From positions 1 through 14,127 of the forward strand of contig JAEWZA010000166.1 of the NCBI GenBank assembly GCA_023395575.1: 14,127 bases of DNA. The letters run 5' to 3'. The translations under genes were made by a program, and so were the position numbers. The notes under the pieces were generated by a model. That model was not told the DNA's origin and searched no databases. It saw nothing but the letters and a program-made list of their open reading frames with translations. This DNA comes from Bacillota bacterium. GTDB taxonomy: Bacteria > Bacillota > Clostridia > Acetivibrionales > DSM-1351. The stretch's first letter is position 1. Every line of letters starts with the position of its first letter. This document shows, piece after piece, positions 1-6,950 of the stretch.

Positions 1-1217
1 AAGCTATACTTAACAGCATCTCCTATATTTATTTCTCCAATATCCTGGTTGTTAATATGTATTTGAATTGTAAAGCTAGAATTATTGTCAGGTATTACTG
101 TCAAAATCTCTCTTCCGCTTGTCACAAAGTCGCCTTCATATATTTGCGATAATACGTTTACAACTCCGTCAATATTAGCTCTCACTATAGCACTATCCAT
201 ATCCAATTGTAGTTTTTTTATGTTCTGTTCTACCGTAGCAATATTGTCAGAAATATTTTTTATTTTTTCATCTGTTGCTATAATTTCCTGAGACTTTGTC
301 CTCTCTGCCACTGAGTAGTTGATGTTATTTATGTTATTACCAGTTGAGTCTGAAATTGTGTTTAATTCAGCTTCACCCAATGCCATATTGAGCTTGAGCA
401 AATTTATATTGTTTATCAAATTATCCATTAAGTCAGAAGCTGCCTGTCTCTCATTTATATAAAGCTTTTTGATAGCACTTTCTTTATCGTTATTTTTACT
501 AATTTCATTGGACTGCTGTTCAAATTTACGCTCAATATCCTTCCGAGAAATTAAATAATTTTCATACTTTTGGCTGTATCTTATTTCTATCTCACCGCTA
601 TTAACTAAGTAATTCTTATTATCATCCAAGGACTTTATATAGTTCCTTAGACAAGCCAGCTCAGTCTGATACTCTGAAAGCTGACTGTTATTGATACTGC
701 GCTCCTCTTTCAGCTTTTTCATTTTATAATTTGTATCTGACTGGATGTAGTGGATATCCATCAGCAGCTTCCTAACCTTTTCGTAGTACACTGGCTCACT
801 TTCTTTATCAAATTCATTTGTACCAGAAACAATTGATTTTCTGTACATATCAAGATTTGCTAATTCTTTACGAAGGTCTGCTAGCCGTGAATTATAAGCC
901 TCTTTCTCCATCAAGAGAGTATCATGCTTGATTATGTATAATATATCTCCGGCTTTTACAGTCATCCCTTGTTTATAATTTATACTTGCAATTTCACCTG
1001 CAACAATATTATTAACTGTACTAATACCTGCTTCAGGTCTTACTTGCCCACTTGCTTTTATTACAATTTCCTTTTTTCCAAAGCCTGCCCATAAAATAGC
1101 TGCTATTACCAGACAAATAATAATATATGTAAATACCCACACAAAGGAATGAGGCTTTGAACGATACATTTCACGACTGTCTGTAAGGTCGTCTATATCT
1201 ATTATTATATCTTTCAT
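1..1217 (-). CDS. HlyD-family secretion adaptor, C-terminus cut by the window edge
   Basis: Membrane-fusion/adaptor subunit of a peptide exporter, expected to sit in the cytoplasmic membrane and work with the ABC transporter encoded just upstream. About 405 residues are visible and the frame is still open at position 1. The ATG at 1217 follows GGAGG by five bases; an ATG at 1229 is in frame but lies inside that ribosome site. The protein starts MKDIIIDIDDLTDSREMYRS, has one membrane helix at about residues 25-45, a lipoyl/HlyD-like hairpin half (about 55-95, with SGQVRPEAG), a long Lys/Glu/Asn-rich coiled coil (about 95-330) and the returning half (about 340 onward, IVRANIDGVVNVLSQIYEGD). This is the domain order of bacteriocin secretion accessory proteins. 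It lies 126 bases downstream of the transporter on the same strand, so an operon is likely. The family call is secure; substrate assignment is inferred from neighbours. Confidence 0.9.
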   Translation of the reverse strand, partial: MKDIIIDIDDLTDSREMYRSKPHSFVWVFTYIIICLVIAAILWAGFGKKEIVIKASGQVRPEAGISTVNNIVAGEIASINYKQGMTVKAGDILYIIKHDTLLMEKEAYNSRLADLRKELANLDMYRKSIVSGTNEFDKESEPVYYEKVRKLLMDIHYIQSDTNYKMKKLKEERSINNSQLSEYQTELACLRNYIKSLDDNKNYLVNSGEIEIRYSQKYENYLISRKDIERKFEQQSNEISKNNDKESAIKKLYINERQAASDLMDNLINNINLLKLNMALGEAELNTISDSTGNNINNINYSVAERTKSQEIIATDEKIKNISDNIATVEQNIKKLQLDMDSAIVRANIDGVVNVLSQIYEGDFVTSGREILTVIPDNNSSFTIQIHINNQDIGEINIGDAVKYS

Positions 1218-1343
1218 GTTAACCTCCATTTCGCTGGCACCATCGGCGACATAAATAGTGAAGAAAAGTGCATGTTAATAGTTTTTTCTCAAAAATACCT
1301 AATAAAATCGTTGATTGCGCAAGGTGTAAACTTTACATTTTTT

Positions 1344-3707
1344 CTACTCGCCCTCATTTTTCAAATCTACGGCAGGAATATCGATTTGTGCTTCAGTCTG
1401 AGCAGATGATGCTGCCACCTGAGAAAGCGTATCACCTTGGTTAGGTGTATTTTCTTTTTTTGAGCTGACATCACCGTTTGCATTTTTATTATAGGACACA
1501 TTATCATTTGTTCCTTTAACACTATTGTCCTCTAGGTTGTCAGGCAGCTGTTCCTTCCAAAGCTCAAAATATCTGCCACCTCTGTTCATAAGTTCAAAGT
1601 GACTGCCTGTTTCAATTATCTTACCATCCTCCATAACGTATATCCTGTCACAGCGCTTAATAGTACTTAGCCTATGAGCAATTATTATTGTTGTTACTCC
1701 TTTGCATACTGTCTCAATAGTTCTCTCTATCGCCTTTTCAGCAATAGAATCCAGATTACTTGTGGCTTCATCCATTATAAATATATCTGGTTTTTTTAGT
1801 ATTGCTCTGGCAATTGCTAGTCTTTGCTTTTGACCCCCAGATAAATTTGCACCATTTTCCTCTAAATTGGTTTCGTATCTAAGAGGAAATTTATTTATAA
1901 AATCGTGTGCCTGCGCCATTTTGCAGGCTTCAATAATTTCTTCCATTTCAAGATTTTTGTTTCCCAGGCATAAATTTTCACGTATAGTCCCACTGAACAT
2001 AAAAATGTCCTGTGATATGTATGCGATTTTTTCTCTCAGCACATCATAATTTATGTCTTTGACATTGTACCCCTTTATGGTTATTTCACCTTTTTCCCAC
2101 GGATAAAGATTCATAAGCAGTTTAACCAATGTAGTTTTGCCAGAACCACTCTCACCAACAAAAGCGATCTTTTCCCCATACTTTATTGTTAGATTTATGT
2201 TATTTAATACTAATGCGCGAGTTCCATATCTGAAATCCAAGTCCTGAAAACATATATCTCCTTTTAAATCGGAAGGTTTTATTTGCTTGTCCTCATTTTT
2301 CCCCTTTTCCAACTCAAGGTCAAATATCTCGCCTAACCTGTCAGAAGCTACAATTGCAGTTTGCAGCATTGGCTGAAGATTTATAAGATTTTTTATTGGC
2401 TCAAGAAAATATCCTAAAAGTGCATTAAATGATAGTAGCTGTCCAGCTGTCATATTACCTTGAATAACATTCCATGCACCAACCCAAAGGATAACAACCC
2501 CCCCTACAAGTGCGGTAAAACTTGTTATGGAGCTTTGAACATTATATATTATTCCTCCCTTGAATATTGCTCTGAGAAGCTTTATAAACTTACCTTCAGT
2601 CTTTAATGACGCTTCCAACTCTGCGTTAAAGGTTTTTACAGTTTCAATTCCATTTAATGACTCCACCAGATAAGATGTCAATTGTGCATTTTGTTCCATT
2701 TGCTCCTTATTAACATTTTTAATGGGCTTATTAAAAGCAAATACAATAATTCCATACACTATTGCTATTATTACTGTTATAGCAAAAAGCATGGAATTCT
2801 GAGTATATAAAATTATAGCTCCGGCCACAGCCATTAATGTATCTATCATTATTGTAAGCGTAGCACCAGAAATTGCATCACGAACCTTTGAAGCATCCAT
2901 GAAACGTGAAATTATTTCTCCAACCTTCCTTGTTCCGAAAAAATTCATTGGAAGACCAAGAACATGCTGATAATATCCCAAAATAAGAGGTATATCTATT
3001 TTCTGTGAAAGATATAGCACCATGTGGGAACGGAAAGCCCCAAGTAAGGTTTGAAACAAATATAGCAAAATAATCCCTATTGATATAACATGTAAGGTTT
3101 TTTCAAGATTATATTGAAGTATATCATCTAAAAGAAATGTAAAATAAAAGGATGCTGCAATACCTAACATAGTGTATATGAGGGAAGTAAAGAATATGTT
3201 AATTAAAAGTTTTTTTTGTGGCATCATTAAATTGAAGAAACGCGAAAAAAGCCCCTTTGTCTCATCACCCTTTTTAAATGTAACATTGGGAACCATCAAT
3301 ATAAGCACACCTGTCCAGATTTTAAAGAAGTCCTCAGGCGTATATTTCACAATCCCTTTACCAGGATCAGCAACTAGTACTTGCTTTTTTGTAATTTTAT
3401 GTATAACTACATAGTGTAAAAGAGTACCTTCTACAACTACATGTGCGATGCAGGGCAAAGGAAATTCAGAAAAAAAGGCTTCTTTATTGCCTTTTACTCC
3501 CTTTGCAGTAAAACCAAGGCCTTCTGCTGCTTTAATTACTCCATATGCATTGGTCCCCTGTTTGTCCGTTCCTGCAACCTCTCTTATTTTAGTTATTGAT
3601 GTTTTAAAACCATATTGTTTACTTATCGTCGCCAGACATGCCGCACCACAGTCGGTAATGTCATGCTGTCGGATACAGTAATATCGTTTAAACGGAGTTT
3701 GCATCAT
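1344..3707 (-). CDS. Peptidase-containing ABC transporter (C39 peptidase, exporter and ATPase fused)
   Basis: Cleaves double-glycine leaders from precursor peptides in the cytoplasm and exports the cores. The C39 peptidase is N-terminal (about 1-135): Gln14, catalytic Cys20 in ITDCGAACL, His98 in LLHYVVI and Asp114 in VADPGKG. The transmembrane exporter domain covers about 165-450. The ATPase has Walker A GESGSGKTT (518-526), Q-loop YISQD (563-567), signature LSGGQ (622-626), Walker B IFIMDE (642-647) and H-loop His678. All catalytic residues are present. Two adjacent ATGs (3707 and 3704) are possible; GGAG at 3713-3716 is better spaced for 3704. After about residue 722 there is a polar tail of some 65 residues (Asn, Ser, Lys, Gln rich) beyond the usual family end. 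It is divergent from the precursor/radical SAM operon, whose three precursors all carry a GG leader, so it is the obvious common exporter. Confidence 0.96.
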   Translation of the reverse strand: MMQTPFKRYYCIRQHDITDCGAACLATISKQYGFKTSITKIREVAGTDKQGTNAYGVIKAAEGLGFTAKGVKGNKEAFFSEFPLPCIAHVVVEGTLLHYVVIHKITKKQVLVADPGKGIVKYTPEDFFKIWTGVLILMVPNVTFKKGDETKGLFSRFFNLMMPQKKLLINIFFTSLIYTMLGIAASFYFTFLLDDILQYNLEKTLHVISIGIILLYLFQTLLGAFRSHMVLYLSQKIDIPLILGYYQHVLGLPMNFFGTRKVGEIISRFMDASKVRDAISGATLTIMIDTLMAVAGAIILYTQNSMLFAITVIIAIVYGIIVFAFNKPIKNVNKEQMEQNAQLTSYLVESLNGIETVKTFNAELEASLKTEGKFIKLLRAIFKGGIIYNVQSSITSFTALVGGVVILWVGAWNVIQGNMTAGQLLSFNALLGYFLEPIKNLINLQPMLQTAIVASDRLGEIFDLELEKGKNEDKQIKPSDLKGDICFQDLDFRYGTRALVLNNINLTIKYGEKIAFVGESGSGKTTLVKLLMNLYPWEKGEITIKGYNVKDINYDVLREKIAYISQDIFMFSGTIRENLCLGNKNLEMEEIIEACKMAQAHDFINKFPLRYETNLEENGANLSGGQKQRLAIARAILKKPDIFIMDEATSNLDSIAEKAIERTIETVCKGVTTIIIAHRLSTIKRCDRIYVMEDGKIIETGSHFELMNRGGRYFELWKEQLPDNLEDNSVKGTNDNVSYNKNANGDVSSKKENTPNQGDTLSQVAASSAQTEAQIDIPAVDLKNEGE

Positions 3708-3760
3708 ATAATCTCCATCTGTATATGACTTTTTGTAAAATCTACCAACTCTATTTTCGA

Positions 3761-3864
3761 GCTATTACATCAGCGGCTCTTCAACGAAGCGGTAGATATT
3801 CTCACTGCCTGAAAATCAAAGCGGTACCCGCCACTTTTAGAAGTAGTGGACATTCCTTGCCTCG
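3761..3864 (-). other. GC-richer, foldable leader segment upstream of the transporter
   Basis: It stands out from very AT-rich surroundings. Read on the minus strand it holds CCACT/AGTGG arms (3845-3849 with 3831-3835), the near-palindrome GCGGGTACCGC (3821-3831), and TACCGCTT twice, so GCGG-rich bases have two alternative partners. It lies in what would be the transporter's 5' leader. A 27-codon frame (3853-3770 minus, starting MSTTSKSGG) exists but I cannot support it as a gene. Options are a structured mRNA leader or a relict right end of an IS200/IS605-type element with omegaRNA-like folding. The second is only a resemblance by eye. Confidence 0.3.
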
Positions 3865-4164
3865 ATATAATGTTACTATAGTTTATCAATTTTGTAAATA
3901 TTGCTAAAACATACTATATTCAACGAAAACCAGACTAAATATACTTAATGTATTATTTTACAAATGTGCTTTATATTCATTGAAAAAGACTCAAGCTAAA
4001 GCTTTTTTTGTTTTTTATATTAATTTTTATTAAATTCACATCAATATTATTATATTTACTTACATTTATATTTATTAAATACTATAATTTTCTATATAAT
4101 TTTAAATATAATGGTTATTTTGTCTATTATTTTAAAATTTACACAATTAATTCATAATCAACAT

Positions 4165-4193
4165 TTTACACTAATTAAGGATTATGGTATAGT
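4165..4193 (+). promoter_or_regulatory. Sigma-A-type promoter of the precursor/radical SAM operon
   Basis: TTTACA (4165-4170) and TATAGT (4188-4193) are separated by exactly 17 bases, and TGG directly before the -10 gives an extended -10. A start near 4200 would leave a leader of about 54 bases before the first precursor. Confidence 0.62.
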
Positions 4194-4253
4194 TTGTATA
4201 AGCAGGTCATTTTAGGTAGCATTTAACAAAATTATTTTAGGAGGTATTTTATT

Positions 4254-4451
4254 ATGTGGAAAAAACCATCAATACAAAAACCTGATTTTAATAAATTGAA
4301 TCTAAATGAAATATCAGAAAAAGAATCCCTTGAAACAAATGGAGGAATAGCATCAACAGTATCGCCAATTAGTATTATTAAAATTTATCCGCCATTAAGT
4401 GGCATAATTGCACCACCACTAGACCTTAAGGACATCCTAATAAAAAAATAA
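4254..4451 (+). CDS. Cys-free double-glycine RiPP precursor peptide
   Basis: A 65-residue peptide with a strong AGGAGG site (4239-4244) nine bases before ATG. The N-terminal half is a charged, amphipathic leader (KLNLNEISEKESLETNGG) ending in Gly30-Gly31, which fits cleavage by the C39 domain of the divergent transporter. The predicted 34-residue core is hydrophobic, Ile/Pro/Leu rich, with YPPLSG (45-50) and APPLDLKD (53-60), and ends in Lys-Lys. It contains no Cys, so sactipeptide or ranthipeptide thioethers are ruled out for it, and no X-Tyr-Gly site. The single Tyr45 and two Pro-Pro pairs are the only distinctive residues. It lies 102 bases ahead of a radical SAM gene whose N-terminus looks like a leader-binding domain, so that enzyme is the probable modifier. 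The leader differs from those of the two downstream precursors. Family and final product are unknown to me. Confidence 0.77.
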   Translation: MWKKPSIQKPDFNKLNLNEISEKESLETNGGIASTVSPISIIKIYPPLSGIIAPPLDLKDILIKK

Positions 4452-4520
4452 TTTATACTTAAAAATTTATATATAGATTATTTTGTTTACTTTAATATTT
4501 TAAATACTTGAATAGGCCTG

Positions 4521-4546
4521 CTTATAAAAATAATTGGTATAAGGGG
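4521..4546 (+). promoter_or_regulatory. Weak ribosome site with overlapping small hairpin before radical SAM 1
   Basis: The site is only AAGGGG (4541-4546), seven bases before ATG. CTTATA (4521-4526) can pair with TATAAG (4538-4543), partly covering it. Compared with AGGAGG of the precursor, this would favour many precursors per enzyme. The folding is an inference from a six-base stem. Confidence 0.28.
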
Positions 4547-4553
4547 ATATCTT

Positions 4554-6020
4554 ATGCAAAAAGTAAATGAAAATATATCATTATTTGACAATTTCACTAA
4601 TTATTTATACAAAGTTGAAAATTATGAATCTATTATTGATAATCATCAGAATGTATATATACTGTTCAATCCAGCAATACATTATTGGATTACATTAGAT
4701 GAAATAGGAGTATCGATATATAACGCAATTCGCAGTAGTAATAATCTAGGCATTGTCAAAGAAAAGTTAATTAATCAATATCAGATTAATGACTCAATAT
4801 TTAATGAAGATGTTATTCCTTTTATTGAGGATTTAATACAAAATGGTTTTTTGTCATATAACCAAACCCCACCAGAAGCTGACTGGATGAATGAAATTTA
4901 TGATATTAATACAATAGAAAAATACCCTTTTAATGATATTTATATAAGCTTAACAGATAAATGTAATTTAAACTGTATCTATTGCTTTAATAAAAACGAA
5001 AGACATAAGCGAATAAATAAAAAATCAAATTCTATAGTATCAAAAGATAAATTTGTTAATTTGTTAAGAGAATTTAAAGATATGCATGGTAATAAAGTTA
5101 TTTTTACAGGTGGCGAACCTACATTAAATACTGACTTGATAGACATTTGCAATGAAGCGAAAAGAATAGGTTTAGAAACTCATTTTATAACTAACGGCAC
5201 ACTTTTAAATTCTATGAATATTGAAGAACTTTCCGAATGTGTAGATGGTTTTACTATAAGCTTAGATAGTGTAGTAGACAAAGAGCTAGAGGCATTATGG
5301 GGGAATCCAAATTCTGATGTTAAAAACACAATATTTGCAGCATTTGAAAGAATAAATGAATACTCATTAAAAACTAAAAAACTAAGCATAACTATCAAAC
5401 CTATAGTTTCTGCAATAAACATAAATTCCCTTGATATTCTCGTTTCAGAAATAAGTAAAAGATTATGTAATTGTACTCTCTCTTGGTCAATGACCCAATA
5501 TGGTAAGATAGATGATCCTGAAGTAGATAATTTACTTTCAGTTAAAGAAAAAGATTATATAACTAAAGTGGCTAACAGTTTGCGTAAAACATACTTAGAT
5601 GGACTCGAAATAGAAGATACGAATAATAAACTATCTGGAACAATTAATATCTTTTCTTTTGGCCATGGTGGCAGATTTATACCTCCAAAAACTCCTAATT
5701 TTCTTGCTTGCTATCCATCGTTTTTCGTAACCAGTAATGGAGATGTATTCCCATGCCAATGCTTTGAAAACGATGAATATAAACTAGGGAATATTCAAAA
5801 TGATTCATTGGCAAATATGTTTGAAAGTGATGTTTTTAGAAATATTAGGGCAAAATTACCAATAAATCAAATAGAGGATAAATCTTGTACAAAATGCGAA
5901 TTCAGATTTTTATGTACAAACAAATTAGGACCATGCTCACATAATAAGGATAGAGATAAAACTAATTGCAAACAAATTAATATACAAAAGTTATATCTTC
6001 AGACTCAGTTAGGTATTTGA
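4554..6020 (+). CDS. Radical SAM/SPASM peptide maturase with N-terminal PqqD-like domain
   Basis: A 488-residue enzyme expected to modify a peptide by radical chemistry in the cytoplasm. Residues about 28-102 (NVYILFNPAIHYWITLDEIG through LIQNGFL) match a PqqD-like RiPP recognition element that would bind a leader. The radical SAM core starts at about 127: Cys137-x3-Cys141-x2-Cys144 ligates the [4Fe-4S] cluster and TGGEPT (185-190) binds SAM. The SPASM region carries Cys386, Cys401, Cys403, Cys445, Cys448, Cys454, Cys461 and Cys472, enough for auxiliary clusters. It lies downstream of the Cys-free precursor and 171 bases upstream of the second. Family and cofactors are secure; the reaction is not. 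The Cys-free upstream precursor argues against thioether formation and leaves C-C or C-O bonds, epimerisation or backbone chemistry. Its last codons are duplicated at 6469-6487. Confidence 0.94.
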   Translation: MQKVNENISLFDNFTNYLYKVENYESIIDNHQNVYILFNPAIHYWITLDEIGVSIYNAIRSSNNLGIVKEKLINQYQINDSIFNEDVIPFIEDLIQNGFLSYNQTPPEADWMNEIYDINTIEKYPFNDIYISLTDKCNLNCIYCFNKNERHKRINKKSNSIVSKDKFVNLLREFKDMHGNKVIFTGGEPTLNTDLIDICNEAKRIGLETHFITNGTLLNSMNIEELSECVDGFTISLDSVVDKELEALWGNPNSDVKNTIFAAFERINEYSLKTKKLSITIKPIVSAININSLDILVSEISKRLCNCTLSWSMTQYGKIDDPEVDNLLSVKEKDYITKVANSLRKTYLDGLEIEDTNNKLSGTINIFSFGHGGRFIPPKTPNFLACYPSFFVTSNGDVFPCQCFENDEYKLGNIQNDSLANMFESDVFRNIRAKLPINQIEDKSCTKCEFRFLCTNKLGPCSHNKDRDKTNCKQINIQKLYLQTQLGI

Positions 6021-6148
6021 TAAAATCATTATTAATATTATTAATTTGTATTTTTTGTCAATTTTTTGTTAATTATTTTAAAAAAATTATTTTTTAATAA
6101 ATAATGTATCTTTAGTACATTAATCTATAATATAATTAAATTGTAATT

Positions 6149-6165
6149 CATAATATCTCTATAGG
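6149..6165 (+). repeat. CATAATA..CTATAGG direct repeat, copy 1 (5' of precursor 2)
   Basis: CATAATATCTCTATAGG, in the leader 26 bases before the ATG. First of four same-orientation copies that bracket the two downstream precursors. Confidence 0.6.
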
Positions 6166-6191
6166 AAAATTTGTAGAAAGGAGTGTATATT

Positions 6192-6338
6192 ATGGAAATT
6201 GAAAACAACAAAATGCTTGAACTTAGTGATGAAGAATTACTAGATATGGTTGGCGGTTATTCTTTAGAATCTGCTGCTAAAGCTTTACTTTATCCAATAG
6301 TATTATACGGAATTATTCCAATTTTCTTTACAAAGTAA
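6192..6338 (+). CDS. Double-glycine precursor with one X-Tyr-Gly site (spliceotide-like)
   Basis: A 48-residue peptide; AAAGGAG (6177-6183) lies eight bases before ATG. The leader MEIENNKMLELSDEELLDMV ends in Gly21-Gly22 and is the classic C39 cleavage type (ELSDEELLDMVGG). The predicted core is 26 residues, very hydrophobic and Cys-free: YSLESAAKALLYPIV followed by LYGIIPIFFTK. Leu38-Tyr39-Gly40 is an X-Tyr-Gly motif, the site at which PlpX-type radical SAM spliceases remove a tyramine unit. Nineteen of the first 22 residues match the next precursor, while the cores differ, the usual pattern for paralogous RiPP precursors served by one enzyme. The likely modifier is the PlpX-like enzyme at 6997-8523. 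Precursor status is well supported; splicing is inference. Confidence 0.86.
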   Translation: MEIENNKMLELSDEELLDMVGGYSLESAAKALLYPIVLYGIIPIFFTK

Positions 6339-6374
6339 TATAAATTTGTTTAAGTTATAAAGTAATATTTATTA

Positions 6375-6392
6375 CATAATATCACCTATAGG
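6375..6392 (+). repeat. CATAATA..CCTATAGG direct repeat, copy 2 (3' of precursor 2)
   Basis: CATAATATCACCTATAGG lies 36 bases after the stop codon. It contains the perfect palindrome ACCTATAGGT (6384-6393) and stands 15 bases before the hairpin at 6408. Confidence 0.6.
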
Positions 6393-6407
6393 TACTATGA
6401 AGACGTA

Positions 6408-6430
6408 GGATGCGGAGTTAATCCGCATCC
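6408..6430 (+). promoter_or_regulatory. Hairpin after precursor 2 (cassette hairpin, copy 1)
   Basis: A perfect nine-base stem, GGATGCGGA with TCCGCATCC, and a five-base loop (GTTAA). It is GC-rich in AT-rich DNA. No U-tract follows (ACATGAATAATA), so it is not a standard intrinsic terminator. mRNA 3'-end protection, a processing site or a pause site are more likely. Confidence 0.7.
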
Positions 6431-6468
6431 ACATGAATAATAATATTTAATGAGTAATCTAGATTTTT

Positions 6469-6487
6469 AGACTCAGTTAGATATTTG
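6469..6487 (+). pseudogene. Leftover of the 3' end of radical SAM gene 1
   Basis: Matches 6001-6019, the last codons of the upstream radical SAM gene, at 18 of 19 bases. The in-frame stop is lost here (TTTGCC instead of TTTGA). It marks the left edge of the second cassette and shows how it arose. Similarity fades quickly upstream. Confidence 0.55.
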
Positions 6488-6557
6488 CCGACATTTTTTT
6501 ATTATCTTTGTTTATATTTCACAATTTTGTTAAAATAATTAGTTTATTATAAATAAT

Positions 6558-6586
6558 TTTACAAAAATATGTTTATTAAGTATAAT
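6558..6586 (+). promoter_or_regulatory. Promoter before precursor 3
   Basis: TTTACA (6558-6563), a 17-base spacer and consensus TATAAT (6581-6586), about 68 bases before the precursor ATG. The equivalent place in copy 1 has TATAAT at 6126-6131 but no convincing -35, so the two precursors may be transcribed unequally. Confidence 0.52.
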
Positions 6587-6612
6587 ATCCATAATATAAT
6601 AATATAGGGGCT

Positions 6613-6627
6613 CATAGTACCTATAGG
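6613..6627 (+). repeat. CATAGTA CCTATAGG direct repeat, copy 3 (5' of precursor 3)
   Basis: CATAGTACCTATAGG is shorter by two or three bases than the other copies. It contains the perfect 12-base palindrome TACCTATAGGTA (6618-6629) and lies between the promoter and the ribosome site. Confidence 0.6.
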
Positions 6628-6653
6628 TAAATTTATTGAAAGAGGTGCATAGT

Positions 6654-6881
6654 ATGGAAAAAGAAAACAAAAAAATGGTTGAGCTTAGTGATGAAGAATT
6701 ATTAGATATGGTAGGAGGTTATGTTTCAGACTCCCTTTCATCATCTGCTATAATTAATCCACCAGTAAGATTATTTTACGGAATTAAAGTTCCAATTGAT
6801 GTAATAAAGCCACTATATGGTATTGAGCCTGGTCCAATATTGCCATTATATGGTATTAAACCAGACACTACTGCTAAGTAA
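6654..6881 (+). CDS. Double-glycine precursor with three X-Tyr-Gly sites (spliceotide-like)
   Basis: A 75-residue peptide. A TTG at 6636 is also in frame, but ATG at 6654 fits AAAGAGG (6639-6645) with eight-base spacing and matches the paralogue's start. The leader (MEKENKKMVELSDEELLDMV then Gly21-Gly22) is 19/22 identical to the preceding precursor. The 53-residue predicted core is Cys-free and Pro-rich with three X-Tyr-Gly sites: Phe41-Tyr42-Gly43, Leu54-Tyr55-Gly56 and Leu65-Tyr66-Gly67. Each is followed by Ile and a charged residue, the last two as PLYGIEPG and PLYGIKPD, so the core is an internal repeat with 13- and 11-residue steps. If the downstream PlpX-like enzyme is a splicease, one peptide could gain three alpha-keto-beta-amino acid units. 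It lies 115 bases before that enzyme's gene, separated by a hairpin. Confidence 0.88.
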   Translation: MEKENKKMVELSDEELLDMVGGYVSDSLSSSAIINPPVRLFYGIKVPIDVIKPLYGIEPGPILPLYGIKPDTTAK

Positions 6882-6918
6882 TTTCTTAAATCGATAATAT
6901 TTTAATTAGTATCAAGTA

Positions 6919-6935
6919 CATAATATTCCTATAGG
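6919..6935 (+). repeat. CATAATA..CCTATAGG direct repeat, copy 4 (3' of precursor 3)
   Basis: CATAATATTCCTATAGG lies 37 bases after the stop codon and 15 bases before the second hairpin. This is almost the same spacing as copy 2. Confidence 0.6.
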
Positions 6936-6950
6936 TATTATGAAAACTTA

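Larger units (their letters stand above)
3708..4253. other. Divergent intergenic region between exporter and precursor operons
   Basis: There are 546 bases with no supported gene. The left third, next to the transporter start, has markedly higher GC and folds on the minus strand (separate entry at 3761-3864). The rest, about 3900-4160, is extremely AT-rich without recognisable sites. A strong sigma-A-type promoter for the precursor operon lies at 4165-4193. A minus-strand promoter for the transporter is expected near 3865-3905, where TTTACA and several TATA-like hexamers occur, but no pair has good spacing. Confidence 0.6.

Noticed and set aside
3770..3853. A 27-codon minus-strand frame starting MSTTSKSGG in the exporter leader, with a loose GAGGCAAGGA upstream.
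   Set aside because: It coincides with the foldable RNA-like segment, has a poor ribosome site and no recognisable protein features. The fold explains the sequence better.
3993..4016. AAGC-TAAA-GCTT followed by T-runs, looking like a plus-strand terminator.
   Set aside because: The stem has four base pairs only, and no plus-strand gene lies upstream of it. Such patterns are expected in AT-rich DNA.
4254..4451. Reading the first precursor as a sactipeptide, ranthipeptide or lanthipeptide.
   Set aside because: The peptide has no Cys at all, and no lanthionine synthetase gene is present.
6636..6653. TTG start at 6636 for precursor 3, giving six more residues.
   Set aside because: These codons contain the AAAGAGG ribosome site, and the paralogue at 6192 starts at the residue matching ATG 6654.
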